A stretch of 64,000 nucleotides of DNA from Novosphingobium ovatum (GTDB taxonomy: Bacteria; Pseudomonadota; Alphaproteobacteria; Sphingomonadales; Sphingomonadaceae). The position numbers and the translations under genes were made by a program. How positions within the stretch are numbered: the stretch's first letter is position 1; each line of letters starts with the position of its first letter. Below, piece after piece: positions 35,324 through 45,047 of the stretch. The DNA lies in contig NZ_JAAAPO010000004.1 of assembly GCF_009909235.1 (NCBI RefSeq), forward strand, positions 124,001 to 188,000. The letters run 5' to 3'. The notes beneath the pieces were generated by a model. That model did not search any database and had not been told where the DNA came from. It saw only the letters and a program-made list of their open reading frames with translations.

Positions 35324-36856
35324 TCAGCGCTTGCCGGCCAACGCCTTTTGCCGGCGGCGCTGGACCGAGCTGCCCAGCCCGATCGCCTCGCGATATTTGG
35401 CCACGGTGCGGCGGGCCAGATCAAACCCGCGCGCCTTTAACAGATCGACCAGCGTGTCATCGGACAGGATCTTCTTGGGGTCTTCGGCGTCGATCAATTG
35501 CTTGATGGCGGCCTTGACCGCTTCGGCGGACACCGCGCCTTCGCCATCGGAGGACGCCACGCCGCTGGTGAAGAAATATTTCAGCTCATAGGTGCCGCGG
35601 TCACAGTGCAGATATTTGTTGCTGGTGACGCGGCTGATGGTCGATTCGTGCAATCCCACCGCCTCGGCCACGGTGCGCAGGGTCAGCGGTTTGAGCTGAC
35701 TGACGCCGTGGCGGAAAAACCCGTCCTGCGCCCGCACGATCTCGGCCGCCACCTTCAGGATGGTCTTTTGCCGCTGGTCCAGCGCCTTTAGCAACCAGTT
35801 GGCATCGGCCAGCTTTTCCGACAACCAGCCCTTGCCCGCCTTGTCATCGCAGCCGCGCCGCATTTCGACGTAATAGCCCCGGTTGATCACCAGCCGGGGC
35901 AGCGTCGCCTGATTGAGCGCGATGTGCCAGCCGCCCTGATCGCCGTCCTTTGGCGGCCGTGCCGTCACCAGAATGTCGGGCACCACCGGCGCCGCCCCGC
36001 CGCCGCCATAGCGCAGGCCGGGCTTGGGATCATAGCCGCGTAGTTCGGCCAGCATGTCGGCCAGATCTTCCTCATCCACGCCGCACATCCGGCGCAGGCG
36101 GGGGAATTCGCCCCGCGCCACCAGCTCCAGATTGTCGATCAGCCGGGCCATGGCCGGGTCATACCGGTCGGCCTCGCGCGCCTGCAACGCGATACATTCG
36201 GCCAGCGTGCGCGCGCCCACCCCGGTCGGCTCCAGCGTCTGGATCAGCGCCAGCGCGGCCTCCGCCTCGGCCAGAGGGATGTCCAGCATCTCGGCCACTT
36301 CGCGCAAGGGCGTGGGCAGATATCCCGCCTCGTCCAGCAGGTCGATCAGGAAGCGGGCGATGAATTCGGCGCGCGGGTCGCGGGTGACGGCGCCGATCTG
36401 GGCGTGCAAATGCTCGGCCAAGGTTTCGCCATCGGCGGCGCGTTCCTCGATCGGGGCGGCCTCGCCACTGCCCGATGGGCGCTGATCGGCGTCGTAGGCC
36501 AGATCGGGGGCATAATCTGTCGCGCCCGCCCCGCCGCTGTCGCCCGTATCACGGTCCGTGTCCAGCGCGGTGGGGTCAATGTCCAGCGGGCGGTCCTCAC
36601 CCCCGCGCCCCTCACCGATCAACTGATCGACGGGGCTGCTTTCCAGATGGGTACGGCGCAGGTCTTCGGGCGCGTCAGGCGCATCGGGCGCGGCGGGCGC
36701 GCCGATCTCCAGCAAGGGGTTGGCCTCCAACGCCTCGCCAATGAACGTTTCGATCTCCAGATTGGACAGCGCCAGCAGCTTGATCGCCTGCTGTAGCTGC
36801 GGCGTCATCACCAGAGACTGGCTCTGGCGCAGATCCAGCCGTGGCCCCAGCGCCAT
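35324..36856 (-). CDS. rpoN: RNA polymerase sigma-54 factor
   Basis: Alternative sigma factor for activator-dependent promoters (nitrogen assimilation, motility and others). The 510 residues have the N-terminal region I that contacts activators (RLDLRQSQSLVMTPQLQQAIKLLALS), an acidic region II, the core-binding region III, the helix-turn-helix, and the RpoN box ARRTVAKYREAIGLG near the C-terminus that reads the -24 element. It follows lptB by 24 bases on the same strand, the common proteobacterial arrangement. The hpf and ptsN genes that often come next are absent here. Confidence 0.97.
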   Translation of the reverse strand: MALGPRLDLRQSQSLVMTPQLQQAIKLLALSNLEIETFIGEALEANPLLEIGAPAAPDAPDAPEDLRRTHLESSPVDQLIGEGRGGEDRPLDIDPTALDTDRDTGDSGGAGATDYAPDLAYDADQRPSGSGEAAPIEERAADGETLAEHLHAQIGAVTRDPRAEFIARFLIDLLDEAGYLPTPLREVAEMLDIPLAEAEAALALIQTLEPTGVGARTLAECIALQAREADRYDPAMARLIDNLELVARGEFPRLRRMCGVDEEDLADMLAELRGYDPKPGLRYGGGGAAPVVPDILVTARPPKDGDQGGWHIALNQATLPRLVINRGYYVEMRRGCDDKAGKGWLSEKLADANWLLKALDQRQKTILKVAAEIVRAQDGFFRHGVSQLKPLTLRTVAEAVGLHESTISRVTSNKYLHCDRGTYELKYFFTSGVASSDGEGAVSAEAVKAAIKQLIDAEDPKKILSDDTLVDLLKARGFDLARRTVAKYREAIGLGSSVQRRRQKALAGKR

Positions 36857-36880
36857 CGCCCTATCCCGCCCGCTGCATGG

Positions 36881-37693
36881 TCAAAGCGTGAAGCCTTCAC
36901 CCAGATAGAGGCGGCGCACGTTTTCGTCGGCCACCAATGCCTCGGGGCTGCCGGCAAACAGCACCTGCCCGCCATAGATGATGCAGGCCCGGTCGCAGAT
37001 TTCCAGCGTTTCGCGCACGTTGTGATCGGTGATCAGCACGCCGATCCCGCGTTCCTTGAGGTCGTGGACCAGATGGCGGATGTCGGCGATGGACAGCGGG
37101 TCGATGCCGGCAAAGGGTTCGTCCAGCAGGATGATCGAGGGTTTGGCCGCCAGCGCGCGGGCGATTTCGCACCGCCGCCGCTCACCCCCCGACAGCGCCA
37201 TCGCCGCGCTGCTCCGCAGCCGCGTCAGGCCGAATTCCTCCAGCAGCGTTTCCAGTTCCGCCGCGCGCACCAGCGGGTCCGGCTCGACCAGCTCCAGCAC
37301 GCTGGCGATGTTCTGCTCCACCGTCAGGCCCCGGAAAATCGAGGTTTCCTGCGGCAGATAGCCCAGCCCCAGAATGGCGCGGCGGTACATCGGCAATTGG
37401 GTGATATCGATGCCGTCCAGCAGGATGCGGCCCGAATCCGGCTTGGCCAGACCCATGATCGAATAAAAGCACGTTGTCTTGCCCGCGCCATTGGGCCCCA
37501 GCAGGCCCAGCACCTCACCCTTGGCCACCTCCAGCGAGATGTCGGTCAGCACCGCCCGCTTGGCATAGCTTTTGGCGATGGAGATCACCTGCAACCCGCT
37601 GAACGAACCGTCCAGATGCAGCGGCGAGAGCGCCGGCGAAACGGCGGAGGCGGCGCCATGGGCGGGGCCGGTGGGGGCAATGGTGTCAGTCAT
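36881..37693 (-). CDS. lptB: LPS export ABC transporter ATPase LptB
   Basis: ATPase of the LptB2FGC complex that extracts lipopolysaccharide from the inner membrane and pushes it across the periplasm. The 270 residues show Walker [14 protein letters not shown]-loop GYLPQETSIFRGLTVEQNI, signature LSGGERRRCEIARAL, Walker B IILLDEPFAGIDPLS and the H-loop TDHNV. There is an N-terminal extension of about 32 residues compared with the usual 240. It is followed by rpoN. The lptA and lptC genes usually found directly upstream are missing; the upstream neighbour is a divergent membrane-protein gene. Confidence 0.96.
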   Translation of the reverse strand: MTDTIAPTGPAHGAASAVSPALSPLHLDGSFSGLQVISIAKSYAKRAVLTDISLEVAKGEVLGLLGPNGAGKTTCFYSIMGLAKPDSGRILLDGIDITQLPMYRRAILGLGYLPQETSIFRGLTVEQNIASVLELVEPDPLVRAAELETLLEEFGLTRLRSSAAMALSGGERRRCEIARALAAKPSIILLDEPFAGIDPLSIADIRHLVHDLKERGIGVLITDHNVRETLEICDRACIIYGGQVLFAGSPEALVADENVRRLYLGEGFTL

Positions 37694-37890
37694 GTCGACC
37701 CTGTTTTAAGGCCGCAATCGCCCCCCCGCAAGGCAAGATCGGGCCAATTGGCAGGTTTCATGCATGGTGGGGCAAGCCGTTGCGCCTTCATTACGCCCTG
37801 TGCCGTGGCTGGACGCGCGCGAAATGGCACTTGTCAGGGGCAGGCGTTGGTGTTCTACTGCGACAAATAAATACAAAAGCGGAGAGCAGG

Positions 37891-38319
37891 ATGGCCAAGG
37901 TATGGGAGCATCCCTTCAGCGCCGGTTTCCACAGTGACCCCGTCGCCCGCCATCAGGCGCAGGCGGCAGAGGACGCCCCTGTGATCGATTGGCGCCACAG
38001 GATGAGCGATCACATCGCTTATGCGCTGCTGGTCTATACCGGCTTGCAGATTTTCGTGACGATCGGGGCCTTGCGGGCAGAGGGGCCTTCGCTGCTGCCC
38101 TATCTGGCGCTGGTCATTCTGGTGGCGGGGATCATCCCGGCCTGTCGCGGGTTTGAACGGCGCTGGCAGGATATGGGGCAGGCGCAGGATGATGCGCAGG
38201 CGCATGCCACGCTGGCCACCCGGTTCCGCCGCGATTGCCTGATGCTGTGGGCGATGGCGATTGGCCTGCCCTTTGTCATCACCGGCCTGTTCGCCCTGCT
38301 GAACCTGTTGTTTGGCTGA
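37891..38319 (+). CDS. Hypothetical membrane protein (142 aa)
   Basis: A 142-residue protein with three hydrophobic segments (HIAYALLVYTGLQIFVTIGAL, LLPYLALVILVAGIIPAC, LMLWAMAIGLPFVITGLFALLNLLFG) and a charged loop rich in Gln/Ala between the second and third. I do not recognise the family. ATG 37891 follows GGAGAGCAGG and is preferred to the longer frame from 37780. It is divergent from lptB across a 197-base region in which I saw no clear promoter. Confidence 0.7.
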   Translation: MAKVWEHPFSAGFHSDPVARHQAQAAEDAPVIDWRHRMSDHIAYALLVYTGLQIFVTIGALRAEGPSLLPYLALVILVAGIIPACRGFERRWQDMGQAQDDAQAHATLATRFRRDCLMLWAMAIGLPFVITGLFALLNLLFG

Positions 38320-38447
38320 TGCCGCTTTGATCGGGGCGGGGCTTTCGCGCCCTGCCCTTGGCGGCTATAGCGCGTGTCCAATCCCGGCGCGTTACTGGCG
38401 TGCCGGGGCTTTTGCGCATTGCCTAATCAGGGACATATCCTTCACCC

Positions 38448-39794
38448 ATGCTTACGCCCAATCAGGCCCAGGAACGCGCGGTCGCGCTGGTTGAACGCGC
38501 CCGCCGGGCCGGTGCGGATGCCGCCGACGCGGTGTTCATCGCCGATTCGTCGGAAAGTGTGTCGGTCCGTCTGGGCCGGCTGGAAGATGTCGAACGGTCC
38601 GAAAGCGAGCATATCGGGCTGCGGGTGTTTGTCGGGCGGCGTTCGGCCAGCATCGGGTCCAGCGACCTGTCGGATGGCGCGTTGCAGGAACTGGCCGAGC
38701 GGGCGATTGCCATGGCCGCCGCCGCGCCAGAGGATCCCTATGCCGGGCTGGCGCCAGAGGATCGCCTGTTGCGCGGGCCCTTGCCCGAACTGGACATGGC
38801 CGAAACCACCGAGCCTGGCCCGCAGGACCTGCGCGCGCTGGCCGACGCGGCCGAGGACGCCGCCCGCGCCATCCCCGGCGTCACCAATTCCGAAGGCGCG
38901 GGCGCCAGCGCCGGGGCGGGCGTGGTTGCGCTGGCCACCAGCCATGGCTTTGCCGGGGGCTATGCGGGCACCAACCGGTCGATTTCGGCCAGTGTGGTCG
39001 CGGGCGAAGGCGGCGCGATGCAGCGCGATTACGGCTGGCGCACCGCCCGCCACATGGCCGATCTGCCCAGCGCGGCCGAGATCGGCACCATGGCGGGCGA
39101 ACGGGCCGTTGCCCGGCTGAACCCCGGCCGGATGAAAAGCGGGGCGATGCCGGTGGTGTTCGATCCACGTGTGGGTGGATCACTGATCGGCCATCTGGTC
39201 GGCGCGATGTCGGGCAGCGCGATTGCCCGCCGCTCCAGTTTCCTGCTGGACCGGTTGGAGGAACAATTGTTCGACAGCGCGATCACCATCACCGATGATC
39301 CGCACCGCCTGCGGGGCCTGCGTTCGCGTCCGTTCGATGGCGAAGGCCTACCCTGCGCGGCCTCCAATCTGGTGCAGGGCGGGCGGCTGACGGGCTGGCT
39401 GATGGACAGCGCGGCGGCGCGGCAATTGGGGCTGGAACCAACCGGCCATGCCGCGCGCGGCCACAGTGGCGCGCCCGGCGTTTCGCCCAGCAACCTGCAT
39501 CTGGCCCCCGGCAGCCTGAGCGTCGCCGAACTGATCGCCGACATCACCGAAGGCGTGTTCGTCACCGAGCTGATTGGCCATGGGGTGAATGGCGTGACGG
39601 GCGATTACAGCCGGGGCGCGTCAGGCTTTCGCATCGTCAATGGCGAAGTGACCGAGGCCGTGGCCGAGTTCACCATCGCGGGCAATCTGATCGACATGTA
39701 TCGCGCGCTGACGCCGGCCAATGACATGGAGTGGCACCGCACGATCAATGTCCCCACCATCCGCGTCGACGGGATGAGCATCGCGGGGGACTAA
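38448..39794 (+). CDS. pmbA: Metalloprotease PmbA/TldE-family protein
   Basis: Partner subunit of the TldD/TldE protease that trims peptides such as microcin and CcdA. The 448 residues show the family segments SVSVRLGRLEDVERSESEHIGLRVFVGRRSAS and ATSHGFAGGYAGTNRSISASVVAGEG. They also show PVVFDPRVGGSLIGHLVGAMSG and the C-terminal GVSPSNLHLAPG...GVFVTELIGHGVNGVTGDYSRGASG. The zinc-binding HExxxH lies in TldD, not in this subunit, and is indeed absent here. TldD is not in the window. Confidence 0.92.
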   Translation: MLTPNQAQERAVALVERARRAGADAADAVFIADSSESVSVRLGRLEDVERSESEHIGLRVFVGRRSASIGSSDLSDGALQELAERAIAMAAAAPEDPYAGLAPEDRLLRGPLPELDMAETTEPGPQDLRALADAAEDAARAIPGVTNSEGAGASAGAGVVALATSHGFAGGYAGTNRSISASVVAGEGGAMQRDYGWRTARHMADLPSAAEIGTMAGERAVARLNPGRMKSGAMPVVFDPRVGGSLIGHLVGAMSGSAIARRSSFLLDRLEEQLFDSAITITDDPHRLRGLRSRPFDGEGLPCAASNLVQGGRLTGWLMDSAAARQLGLEPTGHAARGHSGAPGVSPSNLHLAPGSLSVAELIADITEGVFVTELIGHGVNGVTGDYSRGASGFRIVNGEVTEAVAEFTIAGNLIDMYRALTPANDMEWHRTINVPTIRVDGMSIAGD

Positions 39795-39844
39795 GCGCGG
39801 GATAAGGCGGGTTTAAACGCCTCCATAATGCTATCACTGACAAC

Positions 39845-39871
39845 AAAAAGGGCGGGGTTTCCCCCGCCCTT
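39845..39871 (-). terminator. Terminator of ppa (also usable weakly by pmbA)
   Basis: AAGGGCGGGG and its complement form a 10-bp stem with a 4-base loop. On the reverse strand it is followed by TTTTTGTTG, a good U-tail for ppa, whose stop is 24 bases away. On the forward strand the tail is only CGCGTTTGCG. Confidence 0.88.
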
Positions 39872-39894
39872 CGCGTTTGCGTTATCGCGGCTGC

Positions 39895-40428
39895 TTACTT
39901 GGCGGCCTGATAGCGTTCGATCGCTTCCAGCACGATGCGGCGGGCATCAGCCGCATTGCCCCAGGTCCCGACGCGCACCCACTTCTCGGCTTCTAGATCC
40001 TTGTAGTGGGTGAAGAAGTGCTCAACCTGCTGCGCGACGATGTCGGGCAGGTCTTCCTTCTCGTGAACGTCAGAATAATAAGGGAAAGTCTTGTCGTCGG
40101 GGACGCAGAGCAGCTTTTCATCGCCGCCATGTTCGTCCTCGAGGTTGAGCACGGCGATGGGGCGCACGCGCACCACGCAGCCCGCGATAAACGGCGAGCG
40201 CGCCACAACCAGCGCGTCCAGCGGATCGCCATCAGGCGACAGCGTGTGCGGAACAAAGCCATAGTTGGCCGGATAGCGCATCGGCGTGTGCAGGATTCGA
40301 TCCACGAACAGCGCGCCCGAATCCTTGTCGAATTCGTACTTCACCGGCTCGCCCCCGGTCGGGACTTCGATGATAACGTTCAGATTTTCGGGCGGATTAT
40401 TGCCGACAGAAATTTTGCTGATGTCCAT
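39895..40428 (-). CDS. ppa: Inorganic pyrophosphatase (family I)
   Basis: Hydrolyses pyrophosphate to phosphate, pulling biosynthetic reactions forward. The 177-residue length is standard. The active site is intact: VKYEFDKDSGALFVDR, YPANYGFVPHT, and the metal-binding DGDPLDALV, followed by the IAVLNLEDEHGGDEKLLCVP block. ATG 40428 (MDISKISVG) is the normal family start; an upstream in-frame ATG at 40458 would add ten residues. Confidence 0.97.
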   Translation of the reverse strand: MDISKISVGNNPPENLNVIIEVPTGGEPVKYEFDKDSGALFVDRILHTPMRYPANYGFVPHTLSPDGDPLDALVVARSPFIAGCVVRVRPIAVLNLEDEHGGDEKLLCVPDDKTFPYYSDVHEKEDLPDIVAQQVEHFFTHYKDLEAEKWVRVGTWGNAADARRIVLEAIERYQAAK

Positions 40429-40533
40429 GGCACCGTCTTTTGCGTGTTCGGTGGGCAAACACCATGCCTGCCCCCCATTGCCCCGAGGCCGTTCCCGCAG
40501 GGCATTGTGGTGTTGCCCGTAGCCCGCCGCCTA

Positions 40534-40544
40534 TTGCATTGCAA
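40534..40544. promoter_or_regulatory. Palindrome TTGCATTGCAA upstream of ppa
   Basis: An 11-base palindrome lies about 106 bases before the ppa start codon and 30 bases beyond the end of the M61 peptidase gene. It is the same core as the site at 21314-21326 between galU and murA. Confidence 0.45.
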
Positions 40545-40573
40545 CAGGCAGGGGGTCTTACGACTGATAGGGA

Positions 40574-42613
40574 TTAATGCCTGCGCCCGGTAGAAGCGCC
40601 CAAGCGGCGCGGTGCCAACAGCGCGTCCAGCCGCTGCGGGCCGCTGCCCATCGGTTCCAGCCAGGGGTAGCGCAGCCCGTCATGGTACGCGATTTCAAGG
40701 GCTTGCACCTTGTCTCCGCGCTGCACGATCAGGCTGATGGCGGGGCCGGGCTTGCCGTCCTTGCCCTTGGCGGCGGTGATGGCGTCCTTCATCGCGGCGG
40801 CCTCATACACTGCCCCGTTCACCGCCAGAACCTTTGATCCCGTCACCAGCCCGGCATTGAACGCCGCGCTGTCCCAGCGGGTGCTGGTGACGCGCCCGCC
40901 CGAATCCAGCGTCACGCCCAAGGAATGCAGCAGACTCAGCGACTTGCTGTGCCCCATCCGTCCCTTGTCAAAGGGGTTGGGCGTGTCCTTCCACACCAGC
41001 CGGTATCCGGCGCGTTCGATTCCCGCCAGCGGCGCGGGCTGTCCCGGCGTTTGCAGGCGGGTGTTCAAAAATGCCGCCCAATCATAGACATAGACCCCGT
41101 TCAGCGCCGCCACCACATCGTCAAAGCCATAGGGCAATTGGCCCCAATCGCCATTGCGCACCCCGAAAAAGGCCGCCGCGAAATCATCAATGCCGCGCGC
41201 GCCCTTGGTGCCTTCGCGGATGATCTGGTCGGCCTCCAGCCACACCAGCATGCCCTCGGTGTAATAGTCCTCGTTGCGGGCCAGACTGGCAAAGGGCTTG
41301 GGGCGTCGGGCCGAGGTGATGGGGTCATGCGTCGTGTCCTCGACACTGCGCCATTCGCGCCCCGGCCATTGGGTGAACATGCCGGCATTGGTCGCCATCA
41401 TGCCCAGCACCATGTCCTTGGTCTGCACGCCCGATCGGGCCGCCAGCACATAGCCCCAGAACTGCGTCTGGCCTTCGTACACCCACAACAGATTGTTTTG
41501 CATGGGTTGGCGGTAGTCGGGCGTCCACAATTTGGCCGGGCGGCGGTATTTGCCGTCCCAGCTATGGGCGAATTCATGGGGCACCACATTGCGGTCCCAG
41601 CCCATCTCGGCCCAGTTCTGGAAGGTGGTTGGCTCCATCGCGTTTTCGCTGGAACGCTGATGCTCCAGCCCGATGTCGCCCAGCTTGTCCGAGAGCGCCA
41701 GCAGGAAGTCGTAATGGTCAAAATGCCGCCCGCCAAAGGCGATCAGCCCTTCCTCGGCCAAGGCGCGATAGGTGGCCAGATGCTCGTCCTTGAGCGCTGC
41801 CTGTTCGGGCTTGTCGGCAAAGACATTCAGCGCCACTCCATGCCCCAGATCATAGCGGCGATAGTGGCGCCCGGCGAAAATCGGCGAATCGATCAGCGTT
41901 TCGTAATCCACCGTCGCCCAGGACACCCGCGCGCCATCCACCTTGCGCCCGTCCAGAGCGGTCGCCACCTGCCAGCCTTCGGGGAAACGCACGCTGGGGG
42001 CAAAGCGGATCTGGCGGACGTAATGGCCCGCCGGATATAGCGTCATGCGGTCCCATTGCAGGTTCAGCATGTCGGGCGTCATCGTTACCCGCCCCTCGGA
42101 CGATTGCAGCGGCGAGGTATGGATGAAGCGCGCCTCCACCGCCTTGGCGCCCTCGGGCAGCTCGACATGGAAGGCGAACACCTCGACCGGATCGCGCCAC
42201 CAGCGCACCGGCTGACCATCGACCATGAAGCGCAGATCGACCAATTGATCGGCCGTGCCGCGCGCGGCATGATTGCCCGGCAGCCATTGCGGCAATTGCA
42301 GGATGATCTGGCGCGTGCCCGGCGCCACCGGCACGGTTTGCGTCACGCGATACAGCCCGCGTGTGATGTCACTGGCATCAATCGACAGGTCGATCACCCC
42401 GCCCGGATAGGGCACATCGACAGCGTCTGGCACGCCCGGCACGATCGGCACCGCCTTGGGCGCGGTCTTGTCCGGCGCGGTCGCGGGCGGCGGCGGCGCG
42501 GCGGCGGGCGCGGGGCCCATCACCACGGGCGGCCGGGCGGCATCGGCGGCAACAGCGGACAGGGCGACCAACCCCAGGGCGGAAACGGCAAGCGCCAGAC
42601 GTGTTCTGTTCAT
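40574..42613 (-). CDS. Exported M61-family (glycyl aminopeptidase-like) peptidase with PDZ domain
   Basis: A 679-residue protein with a signal peptide (TRLALAVSALGLVALSAVAADA) and a proline/alanine-rich linker. A long beta-rich N-domain follows, then the zinc-binding HExxH in VVPHEFAHSWDGKYRRP (near residue 345) with the third ligand glutamate in WVYEGQTQFWGY. A C-terminal PDZ-like domain closes the protein (GVTLDSGGRVTSTRWDSAAFNAGLVTGSKVLAVNG). This is the M61 architecture. All metal ligands are present. GGAG lies just before ATG 42613. It probably acts in the periplasm on peptides. Confidence 0.92.
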   Translation of the reverse strand: MNRTRLALAVSALGLVALSAVAADAARPPVVMGPAPAAAPPPPATAPDKTAPKAVPIVPGVPDAVDVPYPGGVIDLSIDASDITRGLYRVTQTVPVAPGTRQIILQLPQWLPGNHAARGTADQLVDLRFMVDGQPVRWWRDPVEVFAFHVELPEGAKAVEARFIHTSPLQSSEGRVTMTPDMLNLQWDRMTLYPAGHYVRQIRFAPSVRFPEGWQVATALDGRKVDGARVSWATVDYETLIDSPIFAGRHYRRYDLGHGVALNVFADKPEQAALKDEHLATYRALAEEGLIAFGGRHFDHYDFLLALSDKLGDIGLEHQRSSENAMEPTTFQNWAEMGWDRNVVPHEFAHSWDGKYRRPAKLWTPDYRQPMQNNLLWVYEGQTQFWGYVLAARSGVQTKDMVLGMMATNAGMFTQWPGREWRSVEDTTHDPITSARRPKPFASLARNEDYYTEGMLVWLEADQIIREGTKGARGIDDFAAAFFGVRNGDWGQLPYGFDDVVAALNGVYVYDWAAFLNTRLQTPGQPAPLAGIERAGYRLVWKDTPNPFDKGRMGHSKSLSLLHSLGVTLDSGGRVTSTRWDSAAFNAGLVTGSKVLAVNGAVYEAAAMKDAITAAKGKDGKPGPAISLIVQRGDKVQALEIAYHDGLRYPWLEPMGSGPQRLDALLAPRRLGASTGRRH

Positions 42614-42729
42614 CGCTCCATCATGGCGCGGGGTTTTTGCGGGCGCAATCGGCACTTTGGGCGAATATGGGGCAGGGTGCGCGGCGCGGGGGGCTTCACC
42701 AAAGGCGCGCGCGAATGTAGGGGGCGCAC

Positions 42730-43986
42730 ATGAGCAAGGACAGCAAACCCGCCCGTATCGAGACGCCGCAGGCCATTCGCGGCACGCAGGACATTTTCGG
42801 CGCCCCCGCAGAAGCCTTTGTGCGTGTGGTCGAAACCTTTGAACGGGTGCGCAAATTGTACCGTTTCCGCCGGGTGGAAATGCCGGTGTTTGAAAAAACC
42901 ACGGTGTTCAGCCGCAGCCTGGGCGAGACGACCGATGTGGTGTCCAAGGAGATGTATTCGTTCGAGGACCGGGGCGGCGAATCGCTGACTCTGCGGCCGG
43001 AATTCACGGCGGGGCTGGCGCGGGCCTATATCACCAACGGCTGGCAGCAATATGCGCCGGTGAAACTGGCGACCCACGGCCCCCTGTTCCGCTATGAACG
43101 CCCGCAAAAGGGGCGCTACCGTCAGTTCCACCAGATCGACGCCGAGATCATCGGCGCGGCAGAGCCCACGGTGGATGTCGAATTGCTGTGCATGGCCGAT
43201 CAGTTGCTGAAGGAGCTGGGCATTGCCGATGGCGTGACGCTGACGCTGAACACGCTGGGCGATGGGGAAAGCCGTGAGGCGTGGCGCGCGGCGCTGATCG
43301 AATATTTCCGCGCCGTTCGCGCCGAATTGTCCGAGGATTCGCAGGAGCGGCTGGAAAAGAACCCGCTGCGCATTCTGGATTCCAAAGATCCGCGCGACAA
43401 GGTCTTCGTGGCCGACGCGCCGATGATCGACGATTTCCTCTCGGCGCAGGCGCAGGACTTTTTCGCCGCCGTCACCAGCGGGCTGGACGCGGCGGGGGTG
43501 GCTTGGCAGCGCAATGCGGCGCTGGTGCGCGGACTGGATTACTATCGCCACACCGCGTTTGAATTCGTGACCGATCGTCTGGGCGCGCAGGGCACGGTGC
43601 TGGGCGGCGGGCGCTATGACGGGTTGATGGAGTCGCTGGGCGGCGCGCCCACGCCGGCGGTCGGCTGGGCGGCGGGCGTGGAACGTCTGGCGATGCTGGT
43701 GGCCGATGGCGGCGGCGTGGCCGAGGCGCCGCTGGATGTGGTGATCGCGGTGGAGGACGACACGCTGATCAATCTGGCGATCAAGGCCAGCGCCACGCTG
43801 CGCCGCGCCGGTCTGTCGGCCGATATGGTGGCCAGCGGTTCCCCTCGCAAACGCTTTGACAAGGCGGCCAAGATCCCGGCCAGCGTGTTGTTGGGCATGT
43901 CGCTGCGTGATGGCGTGGTGACGTTCAACTATCGCGGGGCCGATGTGGCGGCGGTACAGGCGCTGCTTGACCCGCTGAAGGCATGA
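42730..43986 (+). CDS. hisS: Histidine--tRNA ligase
   Basis: Charges tRNA-His. The 418-residue class II synthetase shows motif 1 ([12 protein letters not shown] start and RRVEMPVFE), motif 2 ([23 protein letters not shown]) and the histidine-specific segments [15 protein letters not shown] and [20 protein letters not shown]-terminal anticodon-binding domain follows. Its stop overlaps prfA by four bases (ATGA), and prfA in turn overlaps prmC, so the three form one tightly coupled translation operon. Confidence 0.96.
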   Translation: MSKDSKPARIETPQAIRGTQDIFGAPAEAFVRVVETFERVRKLYRFRRVEMPVFEKTTVFSRSLGETTDVVSKEMYSFEDRGGESLTLRPEFTAGLARAYITNGWQQYAPVKLATHGPLFRYERPQKGRYRQFHQIDAEIIGAAEPTVDVELLCMADQLLKELGIADGVTLTLNTLGDGESREAWRAALIEYFRAVRAELSEDSQERLEKNPLRILDSKDPRDKVFVADAPMIDDFLSAQAQDFFAAVTSGLDAAGVAWQRNAALVRGLDYYRHTAFEFVTDRLGAQGTVLGGGRYDGLMESLGGAPTPAVGWAAGVERLAMLVADGGGVAEAPLDVVIAVEDDTLINLAIKASATLRRAGLSADMVASGSPRKRFDKAAKIPASVLLGMSLRDGVVTFNYRGADVAAVQALLDPLKA

Positions 43987-45047
43987 GCATTTCCGACGCC
44001 CGTCTGGCCCAGATTTCGGCGCGTTTTGCCGAGATGGAGGCGCGTCTGGCGTCCGGTACGCTGGAGGGCAAGGACTTCATCACCGCCTCGCGCGACTATG
44101 CCGAGCTGGAGCCGGTGGCGCGCGCCGCCGCCGATGTGGCCGCGATGCGCGGCGAACTGGCGGCGCTGAACGCGCTGGACGATCCCGACATGCGCGAACT
44201 GGCCGAGGAGGAGATCGCCCGCATCCGCGCCGACCTGCCTACCGCCGAGCGCGCGCTGTCCATCGCCATGTTGCCGCGCGATGCCGCCGACATGCGCCCG
44301 GCCATGCTGGAAATCCGCGCCGGCACCGGCGGGGACGAGGCCGCGCTGTTCGCTGCCGACCTGTTCCGCATGTACGAACGCTATGCCGCCGAACAGGGCT
44401 GGCGGGTGGAGATGGTCAGCGCCAACGCCAGCGAGATCGGGGGCTTCAAGGAAGTGGTCGCCCATGTCAGCGGGCAGGGCGTTTTTGCCAAGCTGAAGTT
44501 TGAATCGGGCGTTCACCGCGTGCAGCGCGTGCCCGTGACCGAAAGCGGGGGCCGCATCCACACCAGCGCCGCCACCGTTGCCATCCTGCCCGAGCCCGAC
44601 GAGGTGGATGTGGCGATCGAGGACAAGGATCTGAAGATCGACGTCTATCGCGCCAGCGGTGCGGGCGGGCAGCACGTCAACACCACCGATTCGGCGGTGC
44701 GCATCACCCATCTGCCCACCGGCACCGTGGTGACCTGTCAGGACGGGCGCAGCCAGCACAAGAACAAGGAAAAGGCGATGCAGGTCTTGCGCGCCCGCTT
44801 GTTCGAAGTGCAGCGCGAGGCAGCGCAAGGCGAGGAGGCCGAGGCCCGCCGCGCCATGGTGGGCAGCGGCGACCGGTCGGAACGCATCCGCACCTATAAT
44901 TTCCCGCAGGGGCGCGTGACCGATCACCGCATCAACCTGACGCTGCACCGGCTGGCCGAAATTCTGGAAGGGCCGGGCTTGGCCGAACTGATCGACGCGC
45001 TGATCGCCGAGGATCAGGCCAAGCGGTTGGCGGCGCTGGGTGAATGA
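43983..45047 (+). CDS. prfA: Peptide chain release factor 1
   Basis: Recognises UAA and UAG stop codons and triggers peptide release. The 354 residues contain the codon-reading tripeptide region ([17 protein letters not shown] in the PxT position) and the peptidyl-release GGQ loop in [16 protein letters not shown]. It is RF1, not RF2, by the PxT rather than SPF motif. The following gene, prmC, encodes the enzyme that methylates the Gln of GGQ. Confidence 0.97.
   Translation: MSISDARLAQISARFAEMEARLASGTLEGKDFITASRDYAELEPVARAAADVAAMRGELAALNALDDPDMRELAEEEIARIRADLPTAERALSIAMLPRDAADMRPAMLEIRAGTGGDEAALFAADLFRMYERYAAEQGWRVEMVSANASEIGGFKEVVAHVSGQGVFAKLKFESGVHRVQRVPVTESGGRIHTSAATVAILPEPDEVDVAIEDKDLKIDVYRASGAGGQHVNTTDSAVRITHLPTGTVVTCQDGRSQHKNKEKAMQVLRARLFEVQREAAQGEEAEARRAMVGSGDRSERIRTYNFPQGRVTDHRINLTLHRLAEILEGPGLAELIDALIAEDQAKRLAALGE

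Noticed and set aside
37820..37860. Sigma-54 promoter (TGGCAC motif) upstream of the 142-residue membrane protein gene
   Set aside because: The TGGCAC half is present, but the -12 GC element is not at the required distance.
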